A stretch of 42,398 bases of DNA. It comes from Rubripirellula obstinata (GTDB taxonomy: Bacteria; Planctomycetota; Planctomycetia; Pirellulales; Pirellulaceae). The position numbers and the translations under genes were made by a program. The notes under the pieces were generated by a model that was not told the DNA's origin, made no database searches, and saw only the letters and a list, made by a program, of their open reading frames with translations. Shown here in pieces: positions 1 to 7,906 of the stretch; positions within the stretch are counted from its first letter, which is position 1, and each line of letters opens with the position of its first letter. Location: assembly GCF_001642955.1 (NCBI RefSeq), contig NZ_LWSK01000048.1:1-42398 (forward strand), given 5' to 3'.

Positions 1-46
1 CCGGGGATTTACATCCCCGGCAGAGAGCTTCCGTCCCGCCGGGACT
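1..46 (-). repeat. REP-like palindromic unit, family D, at window edge
   Basis: This stretch is the reverse complement, with one or two changes, of the units at 35794-35839 and 36335-36380. It holds a hairpin with arms ccgggga/tccccgg (positions 1-20), a spacer containing agagagcttcc, and a second short hairpin built on gtccc/gggac. No transposase is linked to it. It could also act as a transcription stop for a gene outside the window, but it has no T-tract. Confidence 0.7.
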
Positions 47-141
47 AGCGGAGCCTGACCGTCGGCATGATCCGGATCTAAGCCGGACGTTCTCTTACGC
101 GGCCGAGGCTCACAAGACCAAGACTCACAAGATCAACCCGC

Positions 142-1464
142 TTACGAACCCGATTCGCGGGACTTGGTCCATCGGGCGTATTCGTCAGCCGTGATTTTGC
201 CGTCTCGGTTGGCGTCCGCCGCTGCGGGACTCATCAACATTGTTTTCCATTCGGATCCCGTTAGAACTCCATCACCGTTTGCGTCTCGTCGGCCAATGAT
301 CCGTTTGGCTAGATCGACGTACTTTTGATCGATGGGGCCGGTTTCTGCTGGCGGAGCCGACGATGCGGTGGATGTTCCGGGCGTGGTTTGTCCAGCCGCC
401 TGTGCCCGCAACGATGACGCCGGGCCTTCTTCCACACTGCGTAGCGATTCAGAGGCTGTGATCACGCCGTCTTCGTTGAAATCGACATCGAAGAACTTTG
501 CCAACTCCTCGTCGTTCCAATCTTCTGGATTCTCCGGCATGAACTCGGCCATCGAAAGCTGGCCGTCACCGTTTCGATCTTGTTCAGTGAAATAGCCGGG
601 CAATCCTTCGGTGGAAGTTGAACGGGCAGTCGTTCGGTAAGATCGCCGACCGTTGTAAATGTCAGGAACTTCGCTGCTGCCCCGTTCTGTTTTCTCTCGA
701 CCTTTCCCATCGCTCTTTTTGTTTGACTGATCGCTTTTGCCTTCTCGTCGCCGGGCATAGCGAACGGCTAATTCTTCCAAAGACAATCGGCCGTCGCGGT
801 TGCGATCAAAGTCCAACGGGTTCCCGGCAAAGCGGCTGGTGATTTCGTCACGATCGATGTACTGATTTTTGTTTCTGTCAAAGCGACCCATATTCTGCCT
901 CGCTTCGTTACGATCCGCCTCGGTGACGATTGCGGTCATCATTTCGGCATTGGGTCCGAACCCAAGGATCAAATCATCGAAGGCTTGCTCATCGCCAAAC
1001 CCTGGCACCAATAATTCGGCCATCAGCGATTCGTCACTGTCGCGTCGATCGCGACTTGAATCACGACCGCGATCACGGTCACGATCTCGACCGCGATCTC
1101 TGTCCCGGTCATTGTCTGATCCACGGCCGCCTCGCATTTTTTCAAACCCATCCTTGATCTTTTGGATCGAAATAGGACGCCCGGCCACGATGCTGGAATC
1201 GGTTGACGCGAGCCGCTTGATCATAAACTGAGCTGGGCCTTCTTGTTCGTCAGGATCGATAACACCATTGCCGTTCTTGTCCAATCGATCCAGAAAGGAA
1301 CTGGGGTCAAATCCACCGCGGCCTCTGCGATCGCCTCTGTCGCCACGATCACCCCTGTCACCGCGGCCACCTCGGTCGCCCCTGTCACCACCGGGGCGTT
1401 GTGCGGAAGCAAATCCGGTGATGACCAGAGAGAGAAAAAGAGCGATGAATGTTTTTTGGTGCAT
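142..1464 (-). CDS. Secreted multi-EF-hand protein with RGD-rich N-terminus
   Basis: The 440-aa product starts with a clear signal peptide (residues 1-21, hydrophobic core then FASA) and is predicted to be exported. Seven EF-hand-type calcium loops can be read at about residues 62-73, 196-207, 220-231, 296-307, 328-339, 394-405 and 417-428; most keep the D-x-[DN]-x-[DN]-G spacing and final acidic residue. Between signal and first loop lies a low-complexity stretch with five RGD tripeptides (28-45), and an Asp/Arg repeat spans 118-143. It probably binds Ca2+ outside the cytoplasm; partner and role are unknown. EF-hand proteins of this kind are common in Planctomycetes. It is the last of three same-strand genes. 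Its 3' end faces a REP-like unit at 1-46. Confidence 0.85.
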   Translation of the reverse strand: MHQKTFIALFLSLVITGFASAQRPGGDRGDRGGRGDRGDRGDRGDRRGRGGFDPSSFLDRLDKNGNGVIDPDEQEGPAQFMIKRLASTDSSIVAGRPISIQKIKDGFEKMRGGRGSDNDRDRDRGRDRDRDRGRDSSRDRRDSDESLMAELLVPGFGDEQAFDDLILGFGPNAEMMTAIVTEADRNEARQNMGRFDRNKNQYIDRDEITSRFAGNPLDFDRNRDGRLSLEELAVRYARRREGKSDQSNKKSDGKGREKTERGSSEVPDIYNGRRSYRTTARSTSTEGLPGYFTEQDRNGDGQLSMAEFMPENPEDWNDEELAKFFDVDFNEDGVITASESLRSVEEGPASSLRAQAAGQTTPGTSTASSAPPAETGPIDQKYVDLAKRIIGRRDANGDGVLTGSEWKTMLMSPAAADANRDGKITADEYARWTKSRESGS

Positions 1465-1532
1465 GTCAGTTTAAACCCCGGCACAGCGCCGATGTTTTGC
1501 AAGAAAGCGGTCGAACAGCGAAAGAGATGACT

Positions 1533-2045
1533 CTACGCCGGCAACATGACTGGCGTTCGGTGGACCATCAGTCGCTTGTGCTCGCGTACGACCCTCATGA
1601 AGTCTGCTTCACTGACCGGCTTCTTCATAAAGTCACTGACCTGCAAATCATTGCATCGCTGGCGAAGCCCCTCGTCGGTCGACGCCGTCAAGACAACCGT
1701 CGTCGGCGGTTCCGATCCCACGGGGCAATCCAATTCTGCCAGCTTTTCAATCACGTCGATTCCGCTTCCATCGGGCAGCATCATGTCCAATAGCAAAAGA
1801 TCCGGCCAAGGTGCTCGCGAGAAAATTCCCTGACGCATCAGAAACTCAGTCGCCTCGGCAACCGTTCGGACCAGCGTGATTCGGTGATGCACCTGGCTGC
1901 GTCGAACCGCGTAGATCGTGACGCGAGCGTCCACCCAACCATCTTCGACCAATAGAATCTCCATTGGCTTGGTGAACGAATCGCCCAACGAACGTTGTTC
2001 AGAATTCAGGGTACGTTGTTCAGAATTCATGTCATTGGATGTCAT
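1533..2045 (-). CDS. Single-domain response regulator (CheY-like receiver)
   Basis: A 170-aa protein with one receiver domain from about residue 28. The N-terminal acidic pocket (LLVEDG), phosphoacceptor Asp in LLLLDMMLPDG, switch Thr in VLTAST and conserved Lys in KKP are all present, so phosphorylation is expected. There is no output domain, so it probably acts by protein contact, as the Rcp1-like regulators do. The first 27 residues contain a duplicated heptapeptide (NSEQRTL/NSEQRSL) encoded by a 21-bp tandem repeat at about 1992-2029; translation could instead start at the Met at 1964, directly before the domain, and no ribosome site separates the options. No histidine kinase is in the window. 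It lies 37 bp after the hemerythrin-like gene and is probably cotranscribed. Confidence 0.85.
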   Translation of the reverse strand: MTSNDMNSEQRTLNSEQRSLGDSFTKPMEILLVEDGWVDARVTIYAVRRSQVHHRITLVRTVAEATEFLMRQGIFSRAPWPDLLLLDMMLPDGSGIDVIEKLAELDCPVGSEPPTTVVLTASTDEGLRQRCNDLQVSDFMKKPVSEADFMRVVREHKRLMVHRTPVMLPA

Positions 2046-2082
2046 AAGAAGATGAAAGGAATCGACTGATCAGGCAATCGGT

Positions 2083-2607
2083 TTAGCGAGATTGGGGTGG
2101 CTGCAATTTCAACGCCGCAAGGGTTTGCTCGATCAGTTCGGCCTCGTCACGTTCGTGCGTCAGCAATCGATCCACAAAGTCACAGACTCTTGCGGACAAA
2201 TCAATCAGCATCGAATGTTCCACTCCCCGATATTGTAATTCCTCTGCAAGCTCAGCGAGCTCACTTAATTGGATATACAGCGACCGATGTTCTGCTTGAG
2301 TGCGGGCGGTTTTGCGGGTCACCGGCGTCTCGGTGGTCCCAAAGTCGCGGAGGTCGCCGATCGCGATGTATCCGTAAGACTCTTCCAGCGAGAATTGAAG
2401 TGCAACAATGTCACGCAGGTCATCCAAGCCCTTCACCAGATTCCTGCAAAGGCTTGTCGGATCATCGGGACTGTGACAAATATGCTGGATACGCCTAACC
2501 GATTCCATGTAGTCAGGATTGCTGTCCTTGATCTCTCGCAAGAACGCTGGATTGACACTCATCAGTGTCGTTTGCGAGGTCGCTTCGACGGTGGAAACAC
2601 TGTTCAT
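2083..2607 (-). CDS. Hemerythrin-like (HHE superfamily) protein
   Basis: A 174-aa helical, soluble protein. The segments LRDIVALQFSLEE, AEHRSLYIQLSELAELAEEL and FVDRLLTHERDEAELIEQTL have the spacing of the helices of planctomycete hemerythrin-like proteins, with the EH and HE(R)xE metal-ligand pattern in the later helices. The first helix has Gln where a His is usual, so a complete di-iron site is uncertain. ATG at 2607 is preferred; a TTG 27 bp upstream would add nine residues and lies at the edge of a tandem duplication. Pairing with a receiver protein suggests sensing of oxygen, NO or metal, which is inference. A candidate promoter lies at 2670-2699. Confidence 0.6.
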   Translation of the reverse strand: MNSVSTVEATSQTTLMSVNPAFLREIKDSNPDYMESVRRIQHICHSPDDPTSLCRNLVKGLDDLRDIVALQFSLEESYGYIAIGDLRDFGTTETPVTRKTARTQAEHRSLYIQLSELAELAEELQYRGVEHSMLIDLSARVCDFVDRLLTHERDEAELIEQTLAALKLQPPQSR

Positions 2608-2669
2608 ACGAAAGCTCTCAGTCTGGGCAAGCAAAAAGAATCACATCCACGCTCACTTCATCTGCCTAA

Positions 2670-2699
2670 ATCCTACCCGCTGAGGAACGATCGCGTCAA
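2670..2699 (-). promoter_or_regulatory. Candidate sigma70-type promoter, proximal copy
   Basis: Read on the minus strand: TTGACG (2699-2694), 18-bp spacer, TAGGAT (2675-2670), about 60 bp before the hemerythrin-like ATG. An identical copy lies at 2905-2934 in the second unit of the tandem duplication. It is assigned by eye only; sigma70 matches also occur by chance. Confidence 0.4.
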
Positions 2700-2779
2700 T
2701 AAAATGCCATGGCAGACAACACAAACTGGGACGCTGTGAAGCATTGTGGCAACGGCACATTTCCCTGATCGCCAGTATG

Positions 2780-2853
2780 TAGGCCGTAGCGAGCCATAGC
2801 GAGTTACGGCAATGTGCGCAACGCCGTAACTCGCTTTGGCTCGCTACGGCCTA
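2780..2853. repeat. Long palindrome (31-nt arms) in copy 1
   Basis: The arms 2780-2810 (taggccgtagcgagcc...) and 2823-2853 are complementary except at one position and enclose a 12-nt loop. As RNA this is a very stable hairpin without a T-tract. It resembles REP/BIME-type elements; the ends (taggcc) recur in the hairpin at 15480-15515. Confidence 0.9.
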
Positions 2854-2856
2854 CTT

Positions 2857-3091
2857 TCTGGGCAAGCAAAAAGAATCACATCCACGCTCGCTTCATCTGC
2901 CTAAATCCTACCCGCTGAGGAACGATCGCGTCAATAAAATGCCATGGCAGACAACACAAACTGCAGCGCTGTGAAGCATTGTGGGAACGGCACATTTCCC
3001 TGATCGCCAGTATGTAGGCCGTAGCGAGCCTTAGCGAGTTACGGCAATGTGCGCAACGCCGTAACTCGCTATGGCTCGCTACGGCCTACTT
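2857..3091. repeat. 235-bp tandem duplication, copy 2
   Basis: Second copy of the unit at 2622-2856, with a candidate promoter at 2905-2934 (minus strand) and the palindrome at 3015-3088. The two palindromes differ from one another in the middle of each arm, each with a single mispair. From 3092 to 3523 there is no convincing gene; 3113-3187 holds fragments of other dispersed repeats. Confidence 0.95.
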
Positions 3092-3131
3092 TCTGGTTCC
3101 CCGACGGGGCCTGGCGGTTAAACAGTTTAAT

Positions 3132-3187
3132 GGGCCCAGCTACGGGAAGACTGGGAAATTGGTTTGGGACAGCTTCTTGGGGCGTGC
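3132..3187. repeat. Dispersed repeat, family E, copy 1
   Basis: The segment starting gggcccagctacggg and ending gcgtgc matches 26018-26073 over its whole length with scattered changes. The other copy forms the 3' end of the purine nucleoside phosphorylase gene. Its nature is unknown; no terminal inverted repeats are seen. Confidence 0.65.
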
Positions 3188-3523
3188 AAACCCTACAACC
3201 CCACGGGTAACTGACAATCGTCTTCCATTTACTGATCGGACACCAAAGCCCAGTCGTCAAAGTCGCCGATAGCACCCATGTTCCGATGAATTTTCTCCGG
3301 TGCAGTGGATGATCTGAAGACCGAGGTTGCTTTCCCACCTGACCTTGCCCATACCGCTACCAGAGAAGCTGAAAATGAAACTGATACCGAAGCCCCGCGG
3401 CTAAGCACCCAACAAAACAGGTGCATGGAATGGTCGCCAGGAACCGCCTATGCGCCACTCACCCAGAATGCTGGATTCGCGACCGTCGAATTCGCAGCGG
3501 TGAAATCACGGAGTGATGAACGA

Positions 3524-4834
3524 ATGTCCCGCCGATTAATCGACTGCTTCCATTCAATCCTGCTCGCGATCTCGATCGCGGCGATGGTGCCAATCCCGTC
3601 TCTGGCCAGTGATCACCGTTTTGATCATGGGATGGTTCCCGTCACGGACTTTCCATCAAGCCGACCTGATGAGTGTTGTCCGGTCAACTGGTCCGCGATC
3701 CATTCAGGCGCTGCCGCCTGCGGTTTCAATGTAACTGGTGGCACCCATGATTCCGCTCCGCTTCATCGCATCGCTTTGCGTTCACAGATCGATACCTTGC
3801 CAGCAACAGTGTCACCTGCGCAGGTTTCCATCACCACCGCAATCATGGCCCTCGCTAGCGTTCGTGTTCAGCAAGTGACCGAGCCGTTTGCCGTCGTTGG
3901 ACCTCGGCTGACACCGTCCAGCGAATCGATGACAGAATTCTTGGACTGGTGCAACCAACTTGCCCAAGCCGAAACTGCCGGCGGACCAGCGACAATCGCC
4001 AGCGCTGCCATCATCGAATCGCCCGACGATCAAATGCTGTCGATCGATCGAATGCTCGACCAACTCGCCGACGAAGAGCCTGTTGATGCCGACATCAATC
4101 ACGTGGAAGTTCGCAACTACGTTGAAAGCCGCAAAAGCATCGACGGTGACTCGTTCATCTCCGTTGCAAGGCGAAACCCGTTGGTCGGTAGTTCAGCAAT
4201 GATCACGACACTTCGCAGCGGCCCCTACGCTGGCGACCTTGCCGACAATGGCATGCTCGAATCGGGTCAACTGAAAGTTTGGAGTATTCTGCCAACGGTG
4301 ACACGCCCGTTCTGCATCCGCCATTCATCGCGAAGCTTTGACGCCGACGATCTCGCCTTCGCGGCTGCGTCTTCCGCCAAGAGTATTCTGATCAACGATC
4401 AAGCGAACGACTATCTTGCGGCGATCGGCAACATCGATTCCATGCTTGCCGAAGCTCGCGCCGCCGCCCCTTCAGGAATTCAAATCGCTTCCCGTCAGGT
4501 GCAAGCCGACAAGATCGTTGCCTCGGCATCGGCAAGTTTCGCTGTGGCAAAAAACATCGGTGCTTGGATCGTTCAACAAGACCGTGCTGCAAAGGAAATG
4601 GCGTGGCAGCGAGCGACAACGCTTCTCAACCGAACGTCGCTGGCCGAATCCGTGCCGACGGTATCGTTCCACGAACTTGGATCACGATTCGCCAACTTGG
4701 CCGTCGCTGGCCAAGAACTCGCCTCGATTGCCGCAGCCGAATTGGCAAAAGCTTTACCTTCAGACGGCAAGCCAGCGGCGCAAGAAAAAGCAGCGGCTCA
4801 GGTGGCCGCTGCGGATGCTGATTTGGATCGCTAG
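3524..4834 (+). CDS. Secreted or membrane-anchored protein of unknown function
   Basis: The frame is open from 3305, but the ATG at 3524 is chosen because it opens a typical signal peptide (MSRRLIDCFHSILLAISIAA, cleavage probably after SLAS) and has ggag about 10 nt upstream. The mature part (about 405 aa) has four Cys in its first half, then an Ala-rich, probably helical second half (roughly residues 300-430). No family is recognised. It converges on the L27 gene with only 16 bp between stop codons. Base composition matches the neighbours. Probably a lineage-specific extracytoplasmic protein. Confidence 0.75.
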   Translation: MSRRLIDCFHSILLAISIAAMVPIPSLASDHRFDHGMVPVTDFPSSRPDECCPVNWSAIHSGAAACGFNVTGGTHDSAPLHRIALRSQIDTLPATVSPAQVSITTAIMALASVRVQQVTEPFAVVGPRLTPSSESMTEFLDWCNQLAQAETAGGPATIASAAIIESPDDQMLSIDRMLDQLADEEPVDADINHVEVRNYVESRKSIDGDSFISVARRNPLVGSSAMITTLRSGPYAGDLADNGMLESGQLKVWSILPTVTRPFCIRHSSRSFDADDLAFAAASSAKSILINDQANDYLAAIGNIDSMLAEARAAAPSGIQIASRQVQADKIVASASASFAVAKNIGAWIVQQDRAAKEMAWQRATTLLNRTSLAESVPTVSFHELGSRFANLAVAGQELASIAAAELAKALPSDGKPAAQEKAAAQVAAADADLDR

Positions 4835-4854
4835 AAACTGTTGCGAGTCTCTAG
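4831..4854. terminator. Small palindrome spanning two convergent stop codons
   Basis: The arms ctagaaact (4831-4839) and agtctctag (4846-4854) pair with one G-U-type mismatch. Each arm carries the stop codon of one of the two convergent genes. There is no T-tract, so activity as a bidirectional terminator is only possible. Confidence 0.3.
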
Positions 4855-5114
4855 TTGGCTTCCACTGGTGCCGAAGCGACCACGTTGATGCGACGACCTT
4901 TGCGATCGAATTCAACGTTTCCGTCGATCAAAGCGAACAAAGTGTAGTCGTTACCTTGGCCAACGCCGCGGCCTGCGTGGAACTTGTTGCCAACCTGGCG
5001 AACCAGGATATTGCCAGCACGGACGACTTCGCCGCCAAATTTCTTCACGCCACGTCGTTGTGCATTGGAATCGCGACCGTTACGGCTCGATCCTTGGCCT
5101 TTCTTATGTGCCAT
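4851..5114 (-). CDS. rpmA: 50S ribosomal protein L27
   Basis: The 87-aa product begins [16 protein letters not shown] and continues with the canonical L27 signature [22 protein letters not shown], then the conserved [11 protein letters not shown] strand. L27 sits at the peptidyl-transferase centre of the large subunit, its N-terminal tail near the tRNA CCA ends. The mature-type N-terminus starts directly, without the cleavable extension found in Firmicutes. An AGGAAG element lies about 9 nt upstream of ATG. In most bacteria rplU (L21) immediately precedes rpmA; here no L21 gene is present on either side, so the gene stands alone. Confidence 0.97.
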   Translation of the reverse strand: MAHKKGQGSSRNGRDSNAQRRGVKKFGGEVVRAGNILVRQVGNKFHAGRGVGQGNDYTLFALIDGNVEFDRKGRRINVVASAPVEAN

Positions 5115-5165
5115 CTCTACATTCTTCCTATACGAATATCAACCATCAGGTTTGGATTTCGCGGA

Positions 5166-5194
5166 AGTGTATCGAACCCAGCCCGCTTGCTCAA
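5166..5194 (-). promoter_or_regulatory. Candidate promoter of rpmA
   Basis: On the minus strand, TTGAGC (5194-5189), 17-bp spacer and TACACT (5171-5166) lie about 50 bp upstream of the L27 start codon, giving a short leader with an AGGAAG ribosome site. By eye only. The rest of 5195-5399 holds no convincing gene. Confidence 0.4.
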
Positions 5195-5399
5195 GGGGTA
5201 TCGAATCGCCGGAATGCACCGATAAAAGAATCGCGGGCGTGAAACTTTCCAGCATCCGCCCCGGAAACGCTTCACCCGGACCCATCGGAGGAACGAAACC
5301 ACCCAATGGCTCGGTTCGTCGTGCGCCTCCCCTCCGCAAGCATCGAATCGGTCCTTCCCGGGCTCCCACCCGCTGCCTCCCAAAATCCACCGGTCCGCT

Positions 5400-7031
5400 G
5401 TGCTTCCCCCTGCACCCGCTCTGAATCCGATCAATGAGAATGCGCACACACATGCGCCCCATCATCTCGGGTCGCCGACGCCATCATCGCCGACGCCATC
5501 ATCACTGGTACCGGCACCGCACCTGATCCCCGACCGCGTTCCCGCACAGCAACCCACGCAGCTCGATCACAATCCCGAGCAACTGCAATCGCTCGATTCG
5601 ATTGTCAAACTTCACACCGCCGCCCAACCCAACCTGCGGCTGAATCTTGACCTGACGCTGCAAAGCCTAAGAACGGGCTTACCGCTTTTGATCGTTGACC
5701 TTGTCCTGGCCACAATCGCAATGTTGGTTTCAGCATGCGTGATCAACCTTTGGCAGGGTCACACTTTGAATCCAGGCGTCTGGAAACAGTTGCCCGCTTG
5801 GCTGGTGATTCAAACCGGGCTGGTTTGGTTGCATGGATTGTACCCAGGCGCTGGCGTTGCCGCGGTCAGCGAACTGCGTGGCGTTGCCAGGTCCGCCGTC
5901 TATTCGTGCCTGGCGTTATCCTCGCTGAACATGATCTTTGGGCATCTGCCACGGATCGAGTTTGCGATTTTTGTCTTGGCAACATTCCTGGTCATGGGGC
6001 TGTTGCCGCTGGCCCGGCATCTGTCACGCGCCAGCCTAGCCAAGACGTCTTGGTGGGGCATTCGCACGCTGATGATCGGCAGCCGAACGACCTGCGAACC
6101 GCTGTGCCGACAAGTCCAATCGCGCCGCGAATCCGGATTGATCGTGATTGGTTATGTCTGCAACCAAAACGATTTCAACAAGCATGCCGGCAAAGACGCA
6201 AACTTGCTGGGGTCCGGTTTGAATGCGTTTTCGATCGCAGTCAAACATCGAGCACCGATTGCCGCGTTGGCCTCGGTCGAAGCAAACGCGTTGGCCCAGC
6301 GATTGATGTTCCAATTTCCATCGTTGGTTTGGATGGATGAATCCGCGATGTTTTCTGAAACGTCAAATCCGATCGGCGAATTTCAACGGCGGCTCAATGT
6401 TCCCTTCCTTCGCTTTACACCGCGATTGCTAAAACGGACGCTCGACCTGGCGTTGGTCATCCCCGGCTTGTTGGCCTTGGCGATTCCCATGTCCCTGATC
6501 GCGATTGCCATCAAGATCCAATCGCCCGGACCGATCATTTACGGCAGCCCGCGAATCGGTCAGCACGGCCGCCGATTCAAAATGTGGAAGTTCCGTTCCA
6601 TGGTCCCCGGTGCCGACGCTGTCTTAAAAGAAAAACTCGCATCAGATCCAATCGCACGCGCTCAGTGGGCTGCGGACAACAAACTAAAAGACGATCCGCG
6701 AATCATTCCAGGGATCGGTCGAATGCTTCGTTCGTCAAGCCTGGATGAGCTGCCGCAACTTTGGAACGTGCTGGTCGGTCAAATGAGTTTGGTGGGGCCG
6801 CGACCGGTGCCGCCTGGCGAAATTGTGAAGTACCAAGACCAGTATTACCAATACAGCCACATGTGGCCCGGCATCACGGGGTTGTGGCAGGTCTCTGGGC
6901 GGAACGACACCTCATTTGAAGCTCGCGTTTTCCTGGTCGGCCATTACGCAGCGAACTGGTCGTTATGGTTGGACGCTTGGATCTTGGTCAAAACCCCGAT
7001 GACCGTCATTACCCGCAAAGGCGCTTACTAA
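5400..7031 (+). CDS. Polyprenyl-phosphate sugar-1-phosphate transferase (exopolysaccharide initiation)
   Basis: A 543-aa membrane protein of the WbaP/WcaJ-like family, which attaches the first sugar phosphate to undecaprenyl phosphate to start polysaccharide synthesis. The N-terminal half has about four hydrophobic segments (residues ~95-205), then a CoA-binding-like region, a further hydrophobic helix at ~350-370, and the catalytic bacterial sugar-transferase domain. Its hallmarks are visible: [33 protein letters not shown], the [26 protein letters not shown] motif (Asp-Glu pair) and [15 protein letters not shown] at 5400 is the first start and has no ribosome site. The Pro/His-rich N-terminus carries a 15-bp tandem duplication (5473-5502, SPTPS twice). 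The sugar is not predictable. Confidence 0.9.
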   Translation: MLPPAPALNPINENAHTHAPHHLGSPTPSSPTPSSLVPAPHLIPDRVPAQQPTQLDHNPEQLQSLDSIVKLHTAAQPNLRLNLDLTLQSLRTGLPLLIVDLVLATIAMLVSACVINLWQGHTLNPGVWKQLPAWLVIQTGLVWLHGLYPGAGVAAVSELRGVARSAVYSCLALSSLNMIFGHLPRIEFAIFVLATFLVMGLLPLARHLSRASLAKTSWWGIRTLMIGSRTTCEPLCRQVQSRRESGLIVIGYVCNQNDFNKHAGKDANLLGSGLNAFSIAVKHRAPIAALASVEANALAQRLMFQFPSLVWMDESAMFSETSNPIGEFQRRLNVPFLRFTPRLLKRTLDLALVIPGLLALAIPMSLIAIAIKIQSPGPIIYGSPRIGQHGRRFKMWKFRSMVPGADAVLKEKLASDPIARAQWAADNKLKDDPRIIPGIGRMLRSSSLDELPQLWNVLVGQMSLVGPRPVPPGEIVKYQDQYYQYSHMWPGITGLWQVSGRNDTSFEARVFLVGHYAANWSLWLDAWILVKTPMTVITRKGAY

Positions 7032-7129
7032 ACAGACAAAACTTAGCCCGCACAAAACAATTCTATGGCACAAATTAGCAGCGCTTCAAGAGTTGCCAGT
7101 ATCAACTACCTATCCCAAGAGAACTTACC

Positions 7130-7816
7130 ATGAAGATCCTTCGACCCGCCGCAGCAGTTGCTGCCATGACCGCGTCGTTCGCATTTTCTGCTCACAGCCA
7201 AGCTGCTGACGCCGATGCGACCAACGTCAGCCCGCAAGCTGCCTCTGTAAACGAAACCGTTGACAGCGTGTTCAGCGTTGCAACGACCTACGAACAAATT
7301 CGCACCGACGTATCGACCGCCGAATTCACCGGCGACGAAATGCTCGGCCGCATCGACAGCTTGGTCAGCCGCATCGACGAACTGATGAAGGCTCCAACAC
7401 AAAACGCCACTAACGAATTGACACAACTGCGAAACGCTTCGCTTCAAATGCGTGGCGAAGTGGTTGAATTCCTGAAGGGCAACGGAACGCAATTGGTTCA
7501 GTTTCAATCAGCCCTGCCTACCGCTGAAAGCATCATGTCGGGAACCGCAATCCAGAACGGCGGCCAGTTCGCTGCCGACCCTGGCTTCGCACCAGCTCCT
7601 AGCGTGGCACCCGCCGGCGGTGGATTTAATTCAGTCGGATCCCTCCGCGGTGGCGGAGGCGGTGGAGTTTCCAGCGGCGGTGGTGGCGGAATGCTTGGTG
7701 GCGGCGGAAGCTTTGGCATGCTCGGTGCCGCAGCAGCCGCAGCATCAATCGGCCTTTCCGACGACGACGACACAAACTTCAGCGTCGGAACTGTCGCATC
7801 ACAAGCAGGCATGTAG
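7130..7816 (+). CDS. Secreted glycine-rich protein
   Basis: A 228-aa protein with a signal peptide (residues 1-26, cleavage near HSQA-AD). The mature part has a helical, acidic region to about residue 130, then a Gly-rich tract with runs of three to five Gly (about 163-200), an Ala-rich hydrophobic patch (GMLGAAAAAASIGL) and a DDDD cluster before the C-terminus. The Gly-rich, hydrophobic, Asp pattern might be a surface anchor or sorting element, but no known signal is recognised. It follows the sugar transferase by 98 bp and ends in a strong terminator, so the two may form one surface-polymer unit. Function unknown. Confidence 0.8.
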   Translation: MKILRPAAAVAAMTASFAFSAHSQAADADATNVSPQAASVNETVDSVFSVATTYEQIRTDVSTAEFTGDEMLGRIDSLVSRIDELMKAPTQNATNELTQLRNASLQMRGEVVEFLKGNGTQLVQFQSALPTAESIMSGTAIQNGGQFAADPGFAPAPSVAPAGGGFNSVGSLRGGGGGGVSSGGGGGMLGGGGSFGMLGAAAAAASIGLSDDDDTNFSVGTVASQAGM

Positions 7817-7852
7817 ATCGCCCCCGGCGGTCACAGAAGCTAAACGCAAAAC

Positions 7853-7891
7853 AAAGCGGGTTGTCGATTCCTTCGGCAATCCGCTTTTTTT
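7853..7891 (+). terminator. Rho-independent terminator
   Basis: The stem aaagcgggttg (7853-7863) pairs with caatccgcttt (7877-7887) with one G-U pair, enclosing a 13-nt loop and running into seven T (7885-7891). It closes the transcription unit of the Gly-rich protein, only 15 bp before the next start codon. Confidence 0.85.
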
Positions 7892-7906
7892 GGTTAGACT
7901 TCAGGC

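Larger units (their letters stand above)
2622..2856. repeat. 235-bp tandem duplication, copy 1
   Basis: Positions 2622-2856 and 2857-3091 are near-identical direct copies with a period of 235 bp; the first bases of a third copy (tctgg) follow at 3092. Each copy contains a candidate minus-strand promoter and one long palindrome (2780-2853 here). Only a handful of base differences are visible, so the duplication is recent or kept homogeneous. Confidence 0.95.

Noticed and set aside
3069-3338. Minus-strand open frame upstream of the secreted protein gene
   Set aside because: Much of it is dispersed repeat sequence; no family match and no ribosome site.
5117-5465. Overlapping minus-strand open frames between rpmA and the sugar transferase
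   Set aside because: They compete with each other and with the rpmA promoter region, and the translations look like random GC-rich sequence.
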